Shown here one piece after another: positions 23,993-35,475 of a stretch of DNA of 64,000 nucleotides (position 1 is the stretch's first letter; every line of letters starts with the position of its first letter). The position numbers were made by a program, and so were the translations under genes. Source of the stretch: Histoplasma ohiense. Taxonomy: Eukaryota > Ascomycota > Eurotiomycetes > Onygenales > Ajellomycetaceae. A model generated the notes under the pieces. That model had not been told where the DNA came from and searched no databases. It saw only the letters and a program-made list of their open reading frames with translations. The stretch covers positions 682,001 through 746,000 of the forward strand of contig JAEVHH010000007.1 in the NCBI GenBank assembly GCA_017607445.1, in the 5' to 3' direction.

Positions 23993-24758
23993 TTCTCAGA
24001 AGCATTTGAATGCTTTATTTTTTAAAAAGCCCTGGATGGAAAGGGTTTGTTCTATCTTTTTTTTGGTTGGGCTTGGCGCGTGGACCGAGTGGCGTTCCGG
24101 TGACTGTCATAAGTATATAGATAGATAAGGACATCTCGGTATATAGACAGGCAGGAATTCTTCTTTAAATGTGTCACGCATGTATATATACACTCATATT
24201 TGGATACATACGAATGCAAAAAATATTTCGCTCTTCGTAAGAGGGAAAGCAAAATAGATTCAATGACAATCATGCCCTCACCATCACAATGAAACTTCTC
24301 AAATTTAGTCGCATTTATATATATCATGGAAAAGGTATTTTACCTGAAATACAAATTTGAAGAAATGCATGCATCTTCAAGAAAATGTGAGATATAGATA
24401 ATACATGGAGTTTCCTTGAACATGGAGAATATACAGTAGTTATCTCATATGTTGCAAATGAGGTATATACTACATCTAATATTTTGCTGACGATATTCCT
24501 TTTTTTTTTTTCTTAGGTATTTCTTTTTATTAAAAGTAACCCACAGATAACTAAATGAACACGAAGGAAAGGAAGAAATTAAGTAACAAAGAAGGCGAAA
24601 CGGAACAAGGAAAGCCCAGGAAATTGCTGCTACTTTTCCTTACACAATGTGCGGGAAAAAATAGGTTACATTGGACAATTGAAAAAAATAAAGCATTTGT
24701 ATGTGAAGGGGGGGGGCGGAGAGGGGGAGAGAGATGGCGAGGGGAGAACGGGGAAAAG
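23993..24758. other. Convergent intergenic region
   Basis: AT-rich spacer between the 3' ends of the KIN17 and CorA genes, with a G-rich run near 24,706-24,735. I see no gene. Confidence 0.6.
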
Positions 24759-26818
24759 TCATAGAAGTTTATAGCGACGCGCAATCACCAAGCTAACCAT
24801 AACAATCATCCCAATGACTCCCAAAATGCCAAAGAACCACCCGAGCCCATCCGCCGACTGTCCAGGGACCGGAACATTCATCCCAAACAACCCACAGATC
24901 AAATTGAGAGGCACCAAAATCGTCGCCAGGAACGTAATCTTGCTGAGCACTTTGTTCACCCGGTTGCCTATCATGAGGTTCGTCACGCTCAGCTGTGCGA
25001 GGTAGTTGGTGTGCGAGCGGCTGAGCATCTTCTCAAAGTGGCCTAGGTTGGACATCATAGTCACGACGTGATCTTGGATGTCGCCGAGGTAGAGCCCGAT
25101 GTCTCCCCGTGGCGTGACGGAGTATTGCTCGTTGCACCGCTTGGAGAATCCCTTGATGACATCTGCTTTGCCGCCCAGGAGGCGCATGAGGCTCATGACT
25201 TTTTTGCGCAGACCGCCGATTTGGGGGAGGAAGACGTTGAAATCCTCGACGCGCGCGATAAAAACTTGGTCTTCTATTACTTCGGATTCGATCTCTACAT
25301 CGCGGAGGACAGGACCGAAGCTGTCGACGATGTCATCGCTGTTGTTGGCGTAAGAACTTGTCAGTTTCCTTTGTGTTTCTATTTTCTCCTTTAAGCAGGA
25401 AAGGTGGCTGATGGACTTGTGACTTACATCATTGCGTAGCAAACCCAATCACTGCTAAGAGACACATAGTCGCGCAACTTCGAAATTCTCTTTCGGACAT
25501 TGCCCGCATGGGGGTTTTCGGTGTATGAGAAGGAGATGATTCCCTCGCGGAAAACAACCATATACGTATTGATTGGCTCCAGGAAGTCATCACTGAGTTT
25601 ATCGATCTGGTAAAATGTCCGGAAACAGACAAAGTAATACTGCTTGAACAATTCCACCTTCTCACGGGCTTCCTGCATCATGATATCCTCTGCAGTCAAG
25701 GGATGGATGGAAAAAGCTCGCGAAATCGCTCCTACTTCATCATTGGTCGGGTCAAGGACGTCCAGCCACCATACGCCACCATCAGGACCTAGCTGGAACA
25801 GGTCACGGAAAGTCTCTCCTTCAAGCACGAGGCCACCCAGTTCACATGCGTGGACTGTGTTCTGGTACTCGGATGAAAAGAAGCTAAAGCGATTACGCTC
25901 GTTCTCATTATGAAGATTTTTAACTTCTTTCTCATCCACGGTATGGCTGATTTGCTTTTCAAGACTGCCGGCAGTGTCAACCACGGATGCAGGGGTGGAC
26001 GGTCGCATGACAATTTTGGGGATATCCCGAGCCTCCGACCTAGGTCGTAAATCGTGAAAGGTGCGAGATGGCTTTCTCTGCGCAGTCATGCTAACTTTGC
26101 GGGGCACGGCTTGGCTTTTCCTTCTGCTAAGGGCCACGAATTCCTCCAACTCCTCGAAGTCGATGATTGAAGTTTTTCCGCTCTCATCGTATGTGGGGAA
26201 GCACACATCCGCATCGTCGTTGAGACCAGTTCTCGGATCCACGGTATCTACGCCAATTGCGCTCGTGTTGCTAAAGGTCGGGCGACGTTGATTGGTGCCA
26301 GTGGACATGGTCTTCTGGAGAACGATATCCAAGTCCAACGGCGCATGACTCTCCAGTGTATTCGCACGTTCACGGCGACGCGGCTCGGCAAATGCTTCGA
26401 CAGAATTTGGAGGCGAACTGGACTTACCTGATGCCGATGAGGCTCGAGACCGAGTCGGGAGGTCATGCACGGTGAGATTAGGTCTCTGGAGGCTCGGTCG
26501 AACCGGCGCCATAGGGTTCACAGATGAGCGCCGTCTGTCACCATTGGCACTAAGTTCATCGTCGGCAATCGCATTCTCGAAGTCCCTGGATATTGGTCCC
26601 ACTTCGAGGTGAAACGTATCATTAACACGGCGTGGCATTGGACTTCCACCTTCTTGCGCTTGGCGAGCCTGCAGTAACTTGTCCTGCCAGCTCAGCATAT
26701 TGTCAGCGGCGGTATCCGCCCTAGGGAGAGACTCTGGCTGGAAGCGGTGATCATCAAGCTCTGGGGCAGGAGTGCTGAATCGGGTCCCGCCCTTATCTGA
26801 TCTTGGCGACTCACTCAT
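24759..26818 (-). CDS. CorA-family magnesium/divalent cation transporter (Alr/Mnr2 type)
   Basis: Predicted Mg2+ uptake or release channel of a membrane, about 656 residues. Exon 1 is 26818-25428 and exon 2 is 25338-24759. The 89-bp intron (GTAAGT...CAACAG) joins to read YAMIDDIVDSFGP, a typical family motif. A long Ser/Arg-rich cytosolic N-terminus (about 1-300) precedes the CorA core. Two C-terminal membrane helices carry the diagnostic GMN selectivity motif at residues 616-618 (CGLFGMNVPVPG). The long N-terminus places it with yeast Alr1/Alr2/Mnr2 rather than bacterial CorA. Plasma membrane or vacuole cannot be told from sequence. It is convergent with KIN17. Confidence 0.93.
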
Positions 26819-27108
26819 GGCGAATGAGTGGAACCACCCTGGGAATATCGATTGAAAAGGCCAGGTTTGTTGATTATCCTCTTTTTCTCCTCGAAATGAC
26901 TTTCACACGACGTGTGGATTTGTTGGGGGGTGAAACGCCCGAAAGCGACCCACTGGGCGTTGACTCTGCCACAACTGGAAGATGGATCTGGCGGGTGGGC
27001 GGAAACCACACAGAAGTACGGGAGCCCCAATTTCCTCCTGCCCAGCCCACGGGCAATAGGGCTTGGTTGTTCCGTGTTGCGCTTTATGTAAATATGTATA
27101 TATGTAGA

Positions 27109-27148
<40 letters not shown>

Positions 27149-29550
27149 GATATATAGATAGGGGTCTTTGATGTGATCAAAAAGACTAGTTATGGAGGCC
27201 GAGTGTCGCCCCCAGAAAAGACCCGGAATTTCGGGCCCAGGAGAGGGTGGATGAAGGAGAAGTTGGTGTAGTTGAGCCCCGCCAACTTGACTGTGGTTGA
27301 AGAAGAGGAGTTCAGTGACTCCAGGGTCGCTGGATTGGAAGGTACGGCAGAGGGGAGAGGGGATCGCTGTTGGCTGACGGCCTCGATGAAGTGAAGACAC
27401 TGTCTTGAGCGCTGATCTGGAGAGGGAAAACTCGAGGGGAAAGAGACACACAAACACACACACGGCCAGAAGGCGGAAACAGGAAAACCGGATATTGGGT
27501 GGTATACGGCCACAGAGCGGGCTGGTCTGAGCGTTGAGGTGGGATCAAGAAGGATGGAGGTTATAGTTGGATAGGAGGAGGACAGGAGCTGGGGCGAGTT
27601 GTCTGAGGTTGAGCAGACTTTTTTCGGGCTTGGCGGCGCTGGAGGTCAGCCCCAAGCGAGTTAGTCATCCGGGCCTAGAATGCGATAAGGTTGCAACCTC
27701 CTTACGGCGCACAGCTTTCAGCTCACCACCGTCACTGGGAGAGTTCGCAACATCGAGAGCAACTTGGATCGTCGCGATGTCTGCCCAGAGAGACATGAAC
27801 CCCTCCGTGGCCCAATATTCAGATATATCTCGGCCGCCCGCGCCGAATCCATGTGAATTTACCCCGCCAACCCATCCACCGAATATCTTCATAGTCCATG
27901 CATGGCGATCCTTGATTCCGTTCGTCCTATTTTTGCATGCCCTTCGGCATTCCATTCATCACCCCAGTGTGCACTTTGTACCATCTCCATCTCTGACAAC
28001 CAGAAACGAAATGGGCTTCTCCAGTATCAAGAGATGCAAACTCCACCGGAACATGCAGATTGTTCACTAAGAATAGATAACTGCTCTGCTCTCCTGCAGC
28101 ACTTCGCCCCGCCTGTCCCACCCGCCGTCTGCAGAGTTGATAGCATTTGAATGTATGGTTGCAACTACGAGCCGTTGAGTAGCCAATCTACAGGCTTGAA
28201 TTCGCCATCAACGTCAGGGAGAATTTTTCCCCGCATGACAAAAGCCCCTTCTCATTCATTTGTCAATCTTCTTTTCCCCTCATTTTCATTTTCATTTTCA
28301 TTTCCTTCTTTCTTTAATTTCATTTCATTTAATAATTTTTGATGATGCAGATATCGCTAGACGCTTGCATTCTCTCTGTAGCTCTCAAGGTACCACATCC
28401 CACGCTACCTCCTTGTTTGAGAATGCAGGGAGCATATAAGACTTCAGCTACCGTACCGTTTCGGCATAAAACTGCCATCCGCAGCGTAATCTTGACAAAC
28501 CTCGTGCCCTCCCCATCGAGGACAGTAATAGCGCTCACATATGCCCATGCCCCTCAGCCTGCTCGTTCTAGACTATTGTCCTAGTCAATCTTATATATTA
28601 TCTCCAAGCGACTACCTTGAGTACCGTCGTCTTTTACTTCCGCTCTGAGGAAGGGAAGGTGGGATTTAGAGTTTTCCAGCCGCCCGCCCGCGGATACCCT
28701 GCTGGCTTTCGCGACAAAGGTTCTTTGAAGTTTTGATGCACGTAATTGCGTAGGAGCAATTGACTTTGCAATTGTGTGCTGGTCCAGGGGTCTACCAATT
28801 GGCGTTATTCAATGGCCTATTGGATGTACATGTACATGTACTTCTCTACGGGACTCCCAAGGCACTTTCTTCCCTGTATGCCACATCGCGAAAGAGAGAA
28901 CAACGCCAACAACGCCCTTGGATGACTGCTTCAACCACCCAACTACTTACCTACTTCTCTGCTTCCAGCGTCACCAGCTTCAGTGACTGGCTGAGGTTTC
29001 GCGCCAGGGTTGCTAATGCTGAAGGTCAACCAAGACCGTCGTCCAGTCGTTGTTCTCCGTCTCTGTCACGTTTTATTTCTTGTGGATTAGGGCTCTCTTG
29101 TATATATGTATGTATGTACCAGTACATGTATGTACATGTACAACATACGGGGCCAGATGAGGAATATCCTCATTACCCCTCCTTTATCGACAGATACCGT
29201 CGCATCTTTGATCTGACTCACGTTGCGTATCCCCTTCCCTTGCATGCTCATTTCTACCTGCATCCAATCTGTATGCCTTTCGCCATCTGCAGGCTGGTGG
29301 CGGGTGGCCTAGATGGCTGTTCCTCTGTGTTCCGTTTCCATATGTATTATTACGATAACTAGTCGTCCTGCCCAAAACTATAGCAGTTGCTATGGCAGAG
29401 CAAAGGAGTTTTGGCTACTCTTATTCTGGGATATCAATTTCAAATGGTATATCTTAATAACAATTCCCGTATATGCACTGAAATATAAAGTTCTTGTGGG
29501 GGGGTGGGGATGTTAGTTAGGTCTGGAGTTCTTCGCAAAGGAAGGTATCA
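26819..29550. other. Gene-free upstream flank of the CorA gene
   Basis: About 2.7 kb with no frame I can support as a gene. It includes the (TA)n run and several TACATGTA-type palindromes (near 28,826 and 29,118). The longer open frames lack recognisable domains and have composition expected of noncoding DNA. Confidence 0.5.
27112..27144. repeat. (TA)n microsatellite
   Basis: About 16 tandem TA units, 300 bp upstream of the CorA start codon. Confidence 0.9.
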
Positions 29551-30040
29551 AAATAGGATCAGACGGGCTCCGTGATTGCATCCTTTTAACTAGGTTAAAT
29601 AACGTGATCACCCACCCAACAATCGAGGTTTTTGCATTCTAAATGAAGAATGCTTAGATACATAAATCTCAACAATGACCATATCAAATTTATACATAAT
29701 ATGTAATTTATGTATGGATATCTGTATAATAGATTATAGAACTTCTAGATATTAAAAATCTATATTATGTGTTGAGTTATAGACTGTATTAAACGTTGAT
29801 TTTCTCAATAAACTACTAATACTTATAATACATCTCATATAAATTTATATAAAGAAATACCTAGAACTTTTTACATATGTAATCTACATGTACTGTACAA
29901 TTATTAATGTACTTTTTTTTATATTAACAATTTTTCATAATAGTTAGATTTGATAATAGATTACAGATTACCAATAAAAATTTAAATAACTATAATTATA
30001 AATGATTGATATATGGAGTGGATGTTCAAATGTTGGCATC
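29551..30040. repeat. Very AT-rich block at the island's left edge
   Basis: Almost all A and T, with dense TpA steps and stop codons in every frame. This is what repeat-induced point mutation or long neutral decay of a transposon produces in ascomycetes. No transposon protein is recognisable, so the origin is inferred. Confidence 0.5.
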
Positions 30041-30090
30041 CCTATTGCTCACTAGAATGCCACATGACTGACCACTGTGCTGCTCCCGCC

Positions 30091-30107
30091 AACCTTCCAC
30101 CTCCATC
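30091..30107. repeat. Dispersed 17-mer, copy 1
   Basis: AACCTTCCACCTCCATC, identical to the copy at 38121-38137 and differing at two bases from the one at 38924-38940. All three lie in the AT-rich island, so it is likely part of one repeat family. Confidence 0.6.
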
Positions 30108-30345
30108 GGTGGATAATTTTGTATGGGAAATGATGATAAGTCCCCATTGACCCAAATACTGAATATCGATAGATAATTGAACTGACTAACTATTCTAACT
30201 CTGATAATTACATGATAACTAGGCAGTATTTATAAGGAAGAGAATGCCTGATCATATGAGAGGGACAGCGCTGGGATTCAGCGGGGCAGTGCTCAGGTCT
30301 CAGATAGCGAGATATGTTGAGATATTATCTCCGCCAACGTGCCAT

Positions 30346-30470
30346 TTACTGCCATCAAATAATATCTGGTGCGTTTTAGTCTCACAAGGAACCATTTTCT
30401 CCCATTAGTTGCATTTAAATAACATTTGGTGCTGCTTAGTTTCATAAGGTACGATTCTGTCGCCTCTCAC
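30346..30470. repeat. Degenerate tandem duplication, about 61-bp unit
   Basis: Two diverged adjacent copies. Both contain AAATAA-(C/T)AT-(C/T)TGGTGC, then TTAGT-(C/T)TCA-(C/T)AAGG, then a shared ATT-(C/T)T tail. Copy 1 begins near 30,355 and copy 2 near 30,416. Most differences are C/T changes, which fits decay by transition mutation. Confidence 0.65.
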
Positions 30471-31167
30471 AAAATATCGATGCGTGCCATTTATTGCCAT
30501 TTATTGCCTGGTGGTACGCAAAGAACATACAAACTTTCTCAAGGATTACTCTGCATGTTATTGGATGTGAGAACAGCCAAATGCCCATCAAGGACATCAA
30601 GCTATCCAGTAACATTCATGCTCCCTGATAATTTCGTGACAAACCCCGTTCACGCTCAACACTAGGGCGCGAGGACAACAAACTAAATGGCGTAAATCTA
30701 TCAAGCCGCAGTATAAATGATGCCAACGAACTTAATCAAGGATTTGATACTGCCCAGATCACTGCGCCAAGAGAGCATTCTTCTTGACCAAGGTCCAAGG
30801 TAAATAATAACTGTTGCTGTTCCGCGGTCCCTTGATATACTTAGCGGCTCAAGCCACCGCTGCATATAAAATCATGTCATGTCGACACTATCAAATGATA
30901 CGTTCTGCCATACATCTTCACTCTGGGGGTTACCAGGCTTGAGGTTGGTTACTGTAGTGCCCGAAGTCAGGGGCTTTGAGTGACCGTTAAAGCCCCAACC
31001 TGGAATCATTACAGAAACTGCAGGGTTGGATGGTTCCAAATGTTATCTCCGGTGGTGTTCTAAACCACTCACTCCTTTTAGAAAACCTGACTTCCACCTT
31101 TTCATGTCACCTATTCCAATCTTCAGCCCTCCCATAGTTACCTTGCCCGTTTCTACATAGTTCTACC

Positions 31168-32260
31168 ATGCCCATCGACACCTTCCAAACGGCAGCGGGC
31201 AATTCTGATCCTGCCTTTTCTCGGCCTCACGGTGCTCTGTCTTCAGGCGATGGACATTGAAAAAATGGTCGCCCATCAGCAGCCGTTCTTAAGGTCTGGG
31301 AAGATTACATGGAGCAACGGGTCCATCCCCATTCTCTCCCATTTTCACTACGTGGAATTCCTCAACGAACTATGGCGCGGGACCACGGTGTCCTTCTCTC
31401 CATCGACGCTCGGCTATGATGTCGTGAGCTCATGGCAGATGTTTTCGTTTCTGAATGATCTGGGGTCTGTATATGTTGTGTGGCTTGTGGAGTCAAGCCG
31501 CGTGGGTAATGGATGAGTAACGCTAACAAATCGACACCAGCCCAACCATATTTGCTTTTGCGGGTCAGCTTTTGGGCCTCGGGTCCGTTGCGCCGTTATT
31601 CTATTTTCTCTGCAGCTCTGCTTCACTTTCGGGCCCTCAACCTCGGCTCTCATCCAGCTCCCTTTGAAGAAGAGACTGGCTCCTGAGCACAACGTGACAC
31701 TACTTCCGATCCTCCTCCTTCTTCATACTTGTGAGGTGTTCGCGGCATACCTGGCTCCCCAGCCTACCACGCGGCATTACTGGACATGGGCGTGGCAAAT
31801 GAGCCCTCTTTGGGTGGGCATAGCCAACTTCGTGATTTCCAAGTTAATTGGCACTTCTCCCTCTCTCAGAGCCACAACTATCAAGTGGCTTACATCTCCA
31901 AAACTTCTTCTGTGCCTTATGAGTATCATCTCGGGCGGAGTCTGGGTATACACGCTCGTGAACTGTCCATACCCCTTATCAACAGTATTTATACCTGGCA
32001 GCTCTGCCCAATCTGAATTTGTCCCCCACATGCGACGTGCCCTACAGTATGACGAGATTGCTGTATTCGGGACTTCTTTCCTATGGCTTGGGTATCTGTT
32101 CTTTGATCTCCACTGTGCCGGCCTAATCAGACGAAGAGAATGGCTTGTCCCGGTTGCGGCTCTCCCCATTTTTACTGCTTTTGTTGGCCCAGGTGCTGCC
32201 TTCGCATTTGGATGGTACTGGAGAGAGAGCAAGCTACAGTCCAAACTAGCTCAAGAGTGA
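31168..32260 (+). pseudogene. Broken polytopic membrane protein of metabolite-cluster type
   Basis: Relic of a fungal multi-helix membrane protein resembling those in indole-diterpene/meroterpenoid clusters (AtmA/PaxA or terpene-cyclase-like). The last 198 codons (from 31,664) are open and carry RHYWTWAWQMSPLWVG and several hydrophobic helices. Upstream, coding-like sequence jumps between frames. From ATG 31168 the frame meets TGA at 31258. A helix-like segment (ILILPFLGLTVLCLQ) lies one frame over, then VLKVWEDYMEQRVHP in the first frame, then FLNELWRGTTVSFSP and SSWQMFSFLNDLG in the second. An intron-like GT...CTAAC...CAG segment at 31506-31540 is only 35 bp, and an apparent 8-bp insertion near 31,615 (CTCTGC repeated) shifts the frame again. 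I infer an inactivated gene; sequence error could explain one break but hardly all. Confidence 0.6.
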
Positions 32261-33780
32261 TACACCGCTATTATGATGAACTTTGGGCAGAATGGGCAAA
32301 ATAAGCGCTCTTAGTCTAATAATGAGAATGCAGGTAGTTGCTTTGTTGATGGCTATTTATATCACCCATTGGTTTTTATACAATACATAGCCTAGGCCAA
32401 CAGCAATTTCTGGCACATTGAACATGGTCTGCTGTGTTTTTCCCACTCCCCATAAAAGTAAGTAATGAAAGCCAACTCAAACAGATTGAGATGCTGTGTT
32501 CACCTTAAGTTTTACGATGTAGATAGCTAACTCGGCTGCATGCAGTTCTTACTCATGCTTCTTACAGTAGATCCTAGGTTTGAAAATTAACTAATGTCTT
32601 TTTTATAGACAGAGCGAAGCCAAGTCTCTCAGAATCAGACAAAGCTCTTGAGAGGAGGAACAAAAGTTGCATCATTTTTGTGGCTGAAATGATTGAACAT
32701 CAATGTTTGAAAAAATGTGACTTGAATCTCATCAATGGTTTTATTGGTTTAGAGGAGATTTTTGCAACTCTGATTGTGTCTACTTCGTACATGCTGAATA
32801 ATTCCCACTTTTATATTATGCAGTGAAGACTTGAGTTCAACACTTAGATACCCCTCTTCTTACCCCTGAATTATCTACCTTCCTGCCTACCTACCTACCT
32901 ACCTACCTACCTATATCTATCTGCTCGATATCCAATCAATTGCTAATAGAATAGAGAATGCTAGATATCTGTCTACCTACCTACCTACCTGCTTGATATT
33001 CAATTGATTGCTAATGGAATATTGAATTCTAACTAGATAACTAGCTATCTACCTACCTCTCTATCTATCAACCAACCTGGCTGCTCAATATTCAATTAAT
33101 CTCTATAAGAATAAGCATCACCATCTAGTTACTCATCTATCCCATCAATGCTAGCTTACTAGCTGACTACCTGCCCGCTTATCTGCCTATCTATGTACTG
33201 AGTCCTGACCTACTTGAATGAATGATATCAACTGATGATATCTATTGGTTTCATAACAGGAAATGCAGCAACAAGAGTTGCAAACTCAATATCGGATACA
33301 GCAATTGGGTTCTCTATTTTGTGTCCACCATTGTTGATACTGGACTAAGAATCTAGGGGCGTGGATAACTCCATATAATATATTTTAGGTCAGTCGGTAT
33401 GTTATGCTTAACTATTAGGCTTAATCAGACAAGAGCATGGATGTTCTATCGAACTTATGTCTCGTTACAAAGACTATAGAGCCGCAACACAATGGCAGGA
33501 ATGTGCGACACGCAGCATCATCTAGCCACTTGGTTACCCAGCTTTGCTTTGATGGTCACCCAATGATGATCTTGTCTTAGAGAAGATGGATGAAAAGGCT
33601 GGATAGAACAGTCATAACTTGGTAAAAACCAACCTGAGGCCCTTCCCTCCCCCATCTTCGAAAACTAAACAAACGAAATTCCCCTCGCCAAAGCTGTCTT
33701 GCTTTGTACAGTACATATGTCGCTATTTAAGAAGATTGAATTGTCCCCCCGTATATTCATACTTTACATCAACCCTCCTA
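32261..33780. other. Gene-free segment of the AT-rich island
   Basis: I see no gene. It holds the CTAC-rich tandem array (listed separately) and AT-rich sequence with stops in all frames. Confidence 0.55.
32881..33125. repeat. Three degenerate ~80-bp units with (CTAC)n heads
   Basis: Each unit starts with a (CTAC)n or CTAC/CTAT run and continues into CTGCT(C/T)GATATTCAAT-like sequence, then TGCTAAT(A/G)GAAT in the first two. Units begin near 32,886, 32,972 and 33,048. The third is the most diverged. The pattern is tandem duplication of a mixed microsatellite-plus-unique module. Confidence 0.7.
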
Positions 33781-34085
33781 ATGCCTCCAACGGTCATCCT
33801 CGCAACACTGCAAAATTACCTCTCAAATCCGCTGTTCATCAGCACATACAGCCCCCATAATCTCAACATTCATCCTAACCGCTGTGCTTATCAAACTCTA
33901 CACCGAAGATCCACTTCAACACGTACCCAGGCCCCTGATCGCCCGTCTCTCACATCTCTGGTTCTAGAATCTCACCTGGCGCGGTATCGAATGTAGAACC
34001 ATTACAGCCTTGAAGAGGATCATTATAGAGAAGAGGAAGCAAAAACAAGATCAAGGTTGTCAATCACCAATGTGAGTATTTCCAA
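33781..34085 (+). pseudogene. Cytochrome P450 N-terminal relic
   Basis: The segment opens with ATG and about 20 plausible residues (MPPTVILATLQNYLSNPLF). It then continues one frame over as a hydrophobic helix and the typical P450 linker (TAVLIKLYTEDPLQHVPRP, then LIARLSHLWF), followed by a stop and by TWRGIECRTITAL. Fungal P450s have a membrane anchor, then L-x-x-VPGP-x-x-A-x-x-S-x-LW; here PGP reads PRP. A further stretch (RLSITNVSIS) resembles the next conserved P450 segment. No heme-binding Cys motif is found downstream, so only the N-terminal part survives. The assignment rests on weak similarity and is tentative. Confidence 0.42.
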
Positions 34086-34470
34086 TACTGCCCTGTTTAA
34101 GTAACTGGGGAGAGAAAATCGCTTATCAGGATTCTGGGTCGATAAACCCAGGCCCTGTATGCAGATATCCCCATTCAACTTCACGAAGAAAGCATAGTCA
34201 TATATAGAAATATCGCGCGGTGCATGGATTTTGAGGGATTCTCTTCGGAGTCTTAGTCCTAAGCACATCCTGTAACTACAACTTACTTTCCATGTCCTGA
34301 TATTGAGGGACATGGGGGGTGTTGCCTGTACTCAAGCCGTTTATGAGAAATCCACGTACAGCCCGTGGAAGGAGTCCCAGAGTGATCTCTCCGTATAGTT
34401 TCTTTTTATCGATCTATACACCAAAAAACCAAATACCAGCGAGTTAATTAGCTAGACATAATATTCTATC

Positions 34471-34830
34471 ATGTTTACTCCAATCCGAATCGCCATAACT
34501 GGCGGTGGCACGGCAGGCGCCTCCCTCCTGCACGCCTTACTCAAACACCCCCATCTATGCGTCCACATCTTGGAGTCCGCCGCCGAATTCAGAGAAGCCG
34601 GTGCCGCAGTTGGTGTGGCGCAGAATGAACGGTCTTGCGGCGCTGAACCTCATCGGTCCCTCAGCAAGCCAATATCTGGTACGTGCCGGCGCAGTCCCGC
34701 AGCGCGGGCGCCGCTTCATGCTTGCCCAGCGTGAAGGGGTGGAATAGCATAATTGATGAGACGATGGCTGGACGCTGAAGGGTAGTGTGCATCGGGCCGC
34801 GTTCTTGCGAGAACTGCGAATCTGAAATAG
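34471..34830 (+). pseudogene. Truncated, frameshifted FAD-dependent monooxygenase
   Basis: N-terminal part of a salicylate-hydroxylase-like flavoprotein monooxygenase. From ATG 34471 the frame gives IRIAITGGGTAGASLLHALL, the beta-alpha-beta FAD-binding fold with GGGTAG, then HILESAAEFREAGAAVGVAQN. Near 34,623 an apparent short insertion shifts the frame, and the match continues as GLAALNLIGPSASQYLVRAG and AVPQRG-x-RFMLAQ. Two further breaks precede SIIDETMAGR and VHRAAFLREL (ending near 34,826). The rest of the enzyme, including the second FAD motif (GD), is absent. It cannot encode a working enzyme. Confidence 0.75.
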
Positions 34831-35475
34831 TGACAGGGCTTCTGTTCAGATGCAAATCTCAAGCTGACTTGCAAAGTATGATCTATTACAGTTTAAGAAT
34901 ATAGATATAGATATCCAGAACCGGTGAGGTTTTTATACTTCCCACCACAGCTAGACAAAATAGGCGAATTGAAACGATTCGAAGGAAAACAAAGGTGAGA
35001 GGCAAAGAAATGAGGGGGAAGAGCAAACAGAGGAACATGCACAAAGGAAATGCCATATCAAGATAGACCCTTGGCTAGAATATGATAGGCGATATCAATG
35101 GAGCTCATGGGCCGGAATCAAATATGCTAAGCAAACAATGATCAAACAAGGGGAACCGAAGCAAACGAGGAAGCAATCAAGACGGAAAAAATATGGAACA
35201 AATCGGAGCCAAAATTGATATTTAACGTGTTGCACAGATGAAGATTCACACAGATGAGGATTCTAACCAATCGATTTTACAATCTTGCGTCCACCATCCC
35301 AAAACTTATCAATGATATTTTCACCACTCTATGGAGCTAAATATGATCGTAACTTCATCTTCATCAATGTGATAAATGTCTTTGACACCTAGAGTGCTAA
35401 TTCCAATCGAAGCCACCCATTCAAGCAACCTGAGCAAAGTTTTCACTCCCACACATCGATATAAGAGAAATCCCA
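34831..35475. other. Gene-free spacer
   Basis: AT-rich sequence between the monooxygenase relic and the secreted-protein gene's 3' end. I see nothing supportable. Confidence 0.55.

Noticed and set aside
27567..28070. Plus-strand 167-codon frame upstream of corA
   Set aside because: No family resemblance and no ATG-based conserved start. The competing frame on the other strand is equally plausible, so neither is supported.
28760..29362. Plus-strand 200-codon frame
   Set aside because: Crosses TACATGTA repeats and has no domain or plausible splice partner.
31250..31516. Alternative reading of the membrane protein starting at ATG 31250
   Set aside because: It gives one longer frame, but its first 30 residues are less like a membrane-protein sequence than the neighbouring-frame segment, and it still needs the 35-bp intron and the 8-bp insertion explained.
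32881..33125. CRISPR-like array
   Set aside because: Units are adjacent without unique spacers of constant size, and the genome is eukaryotic. It is a degenerate tandem repeat.
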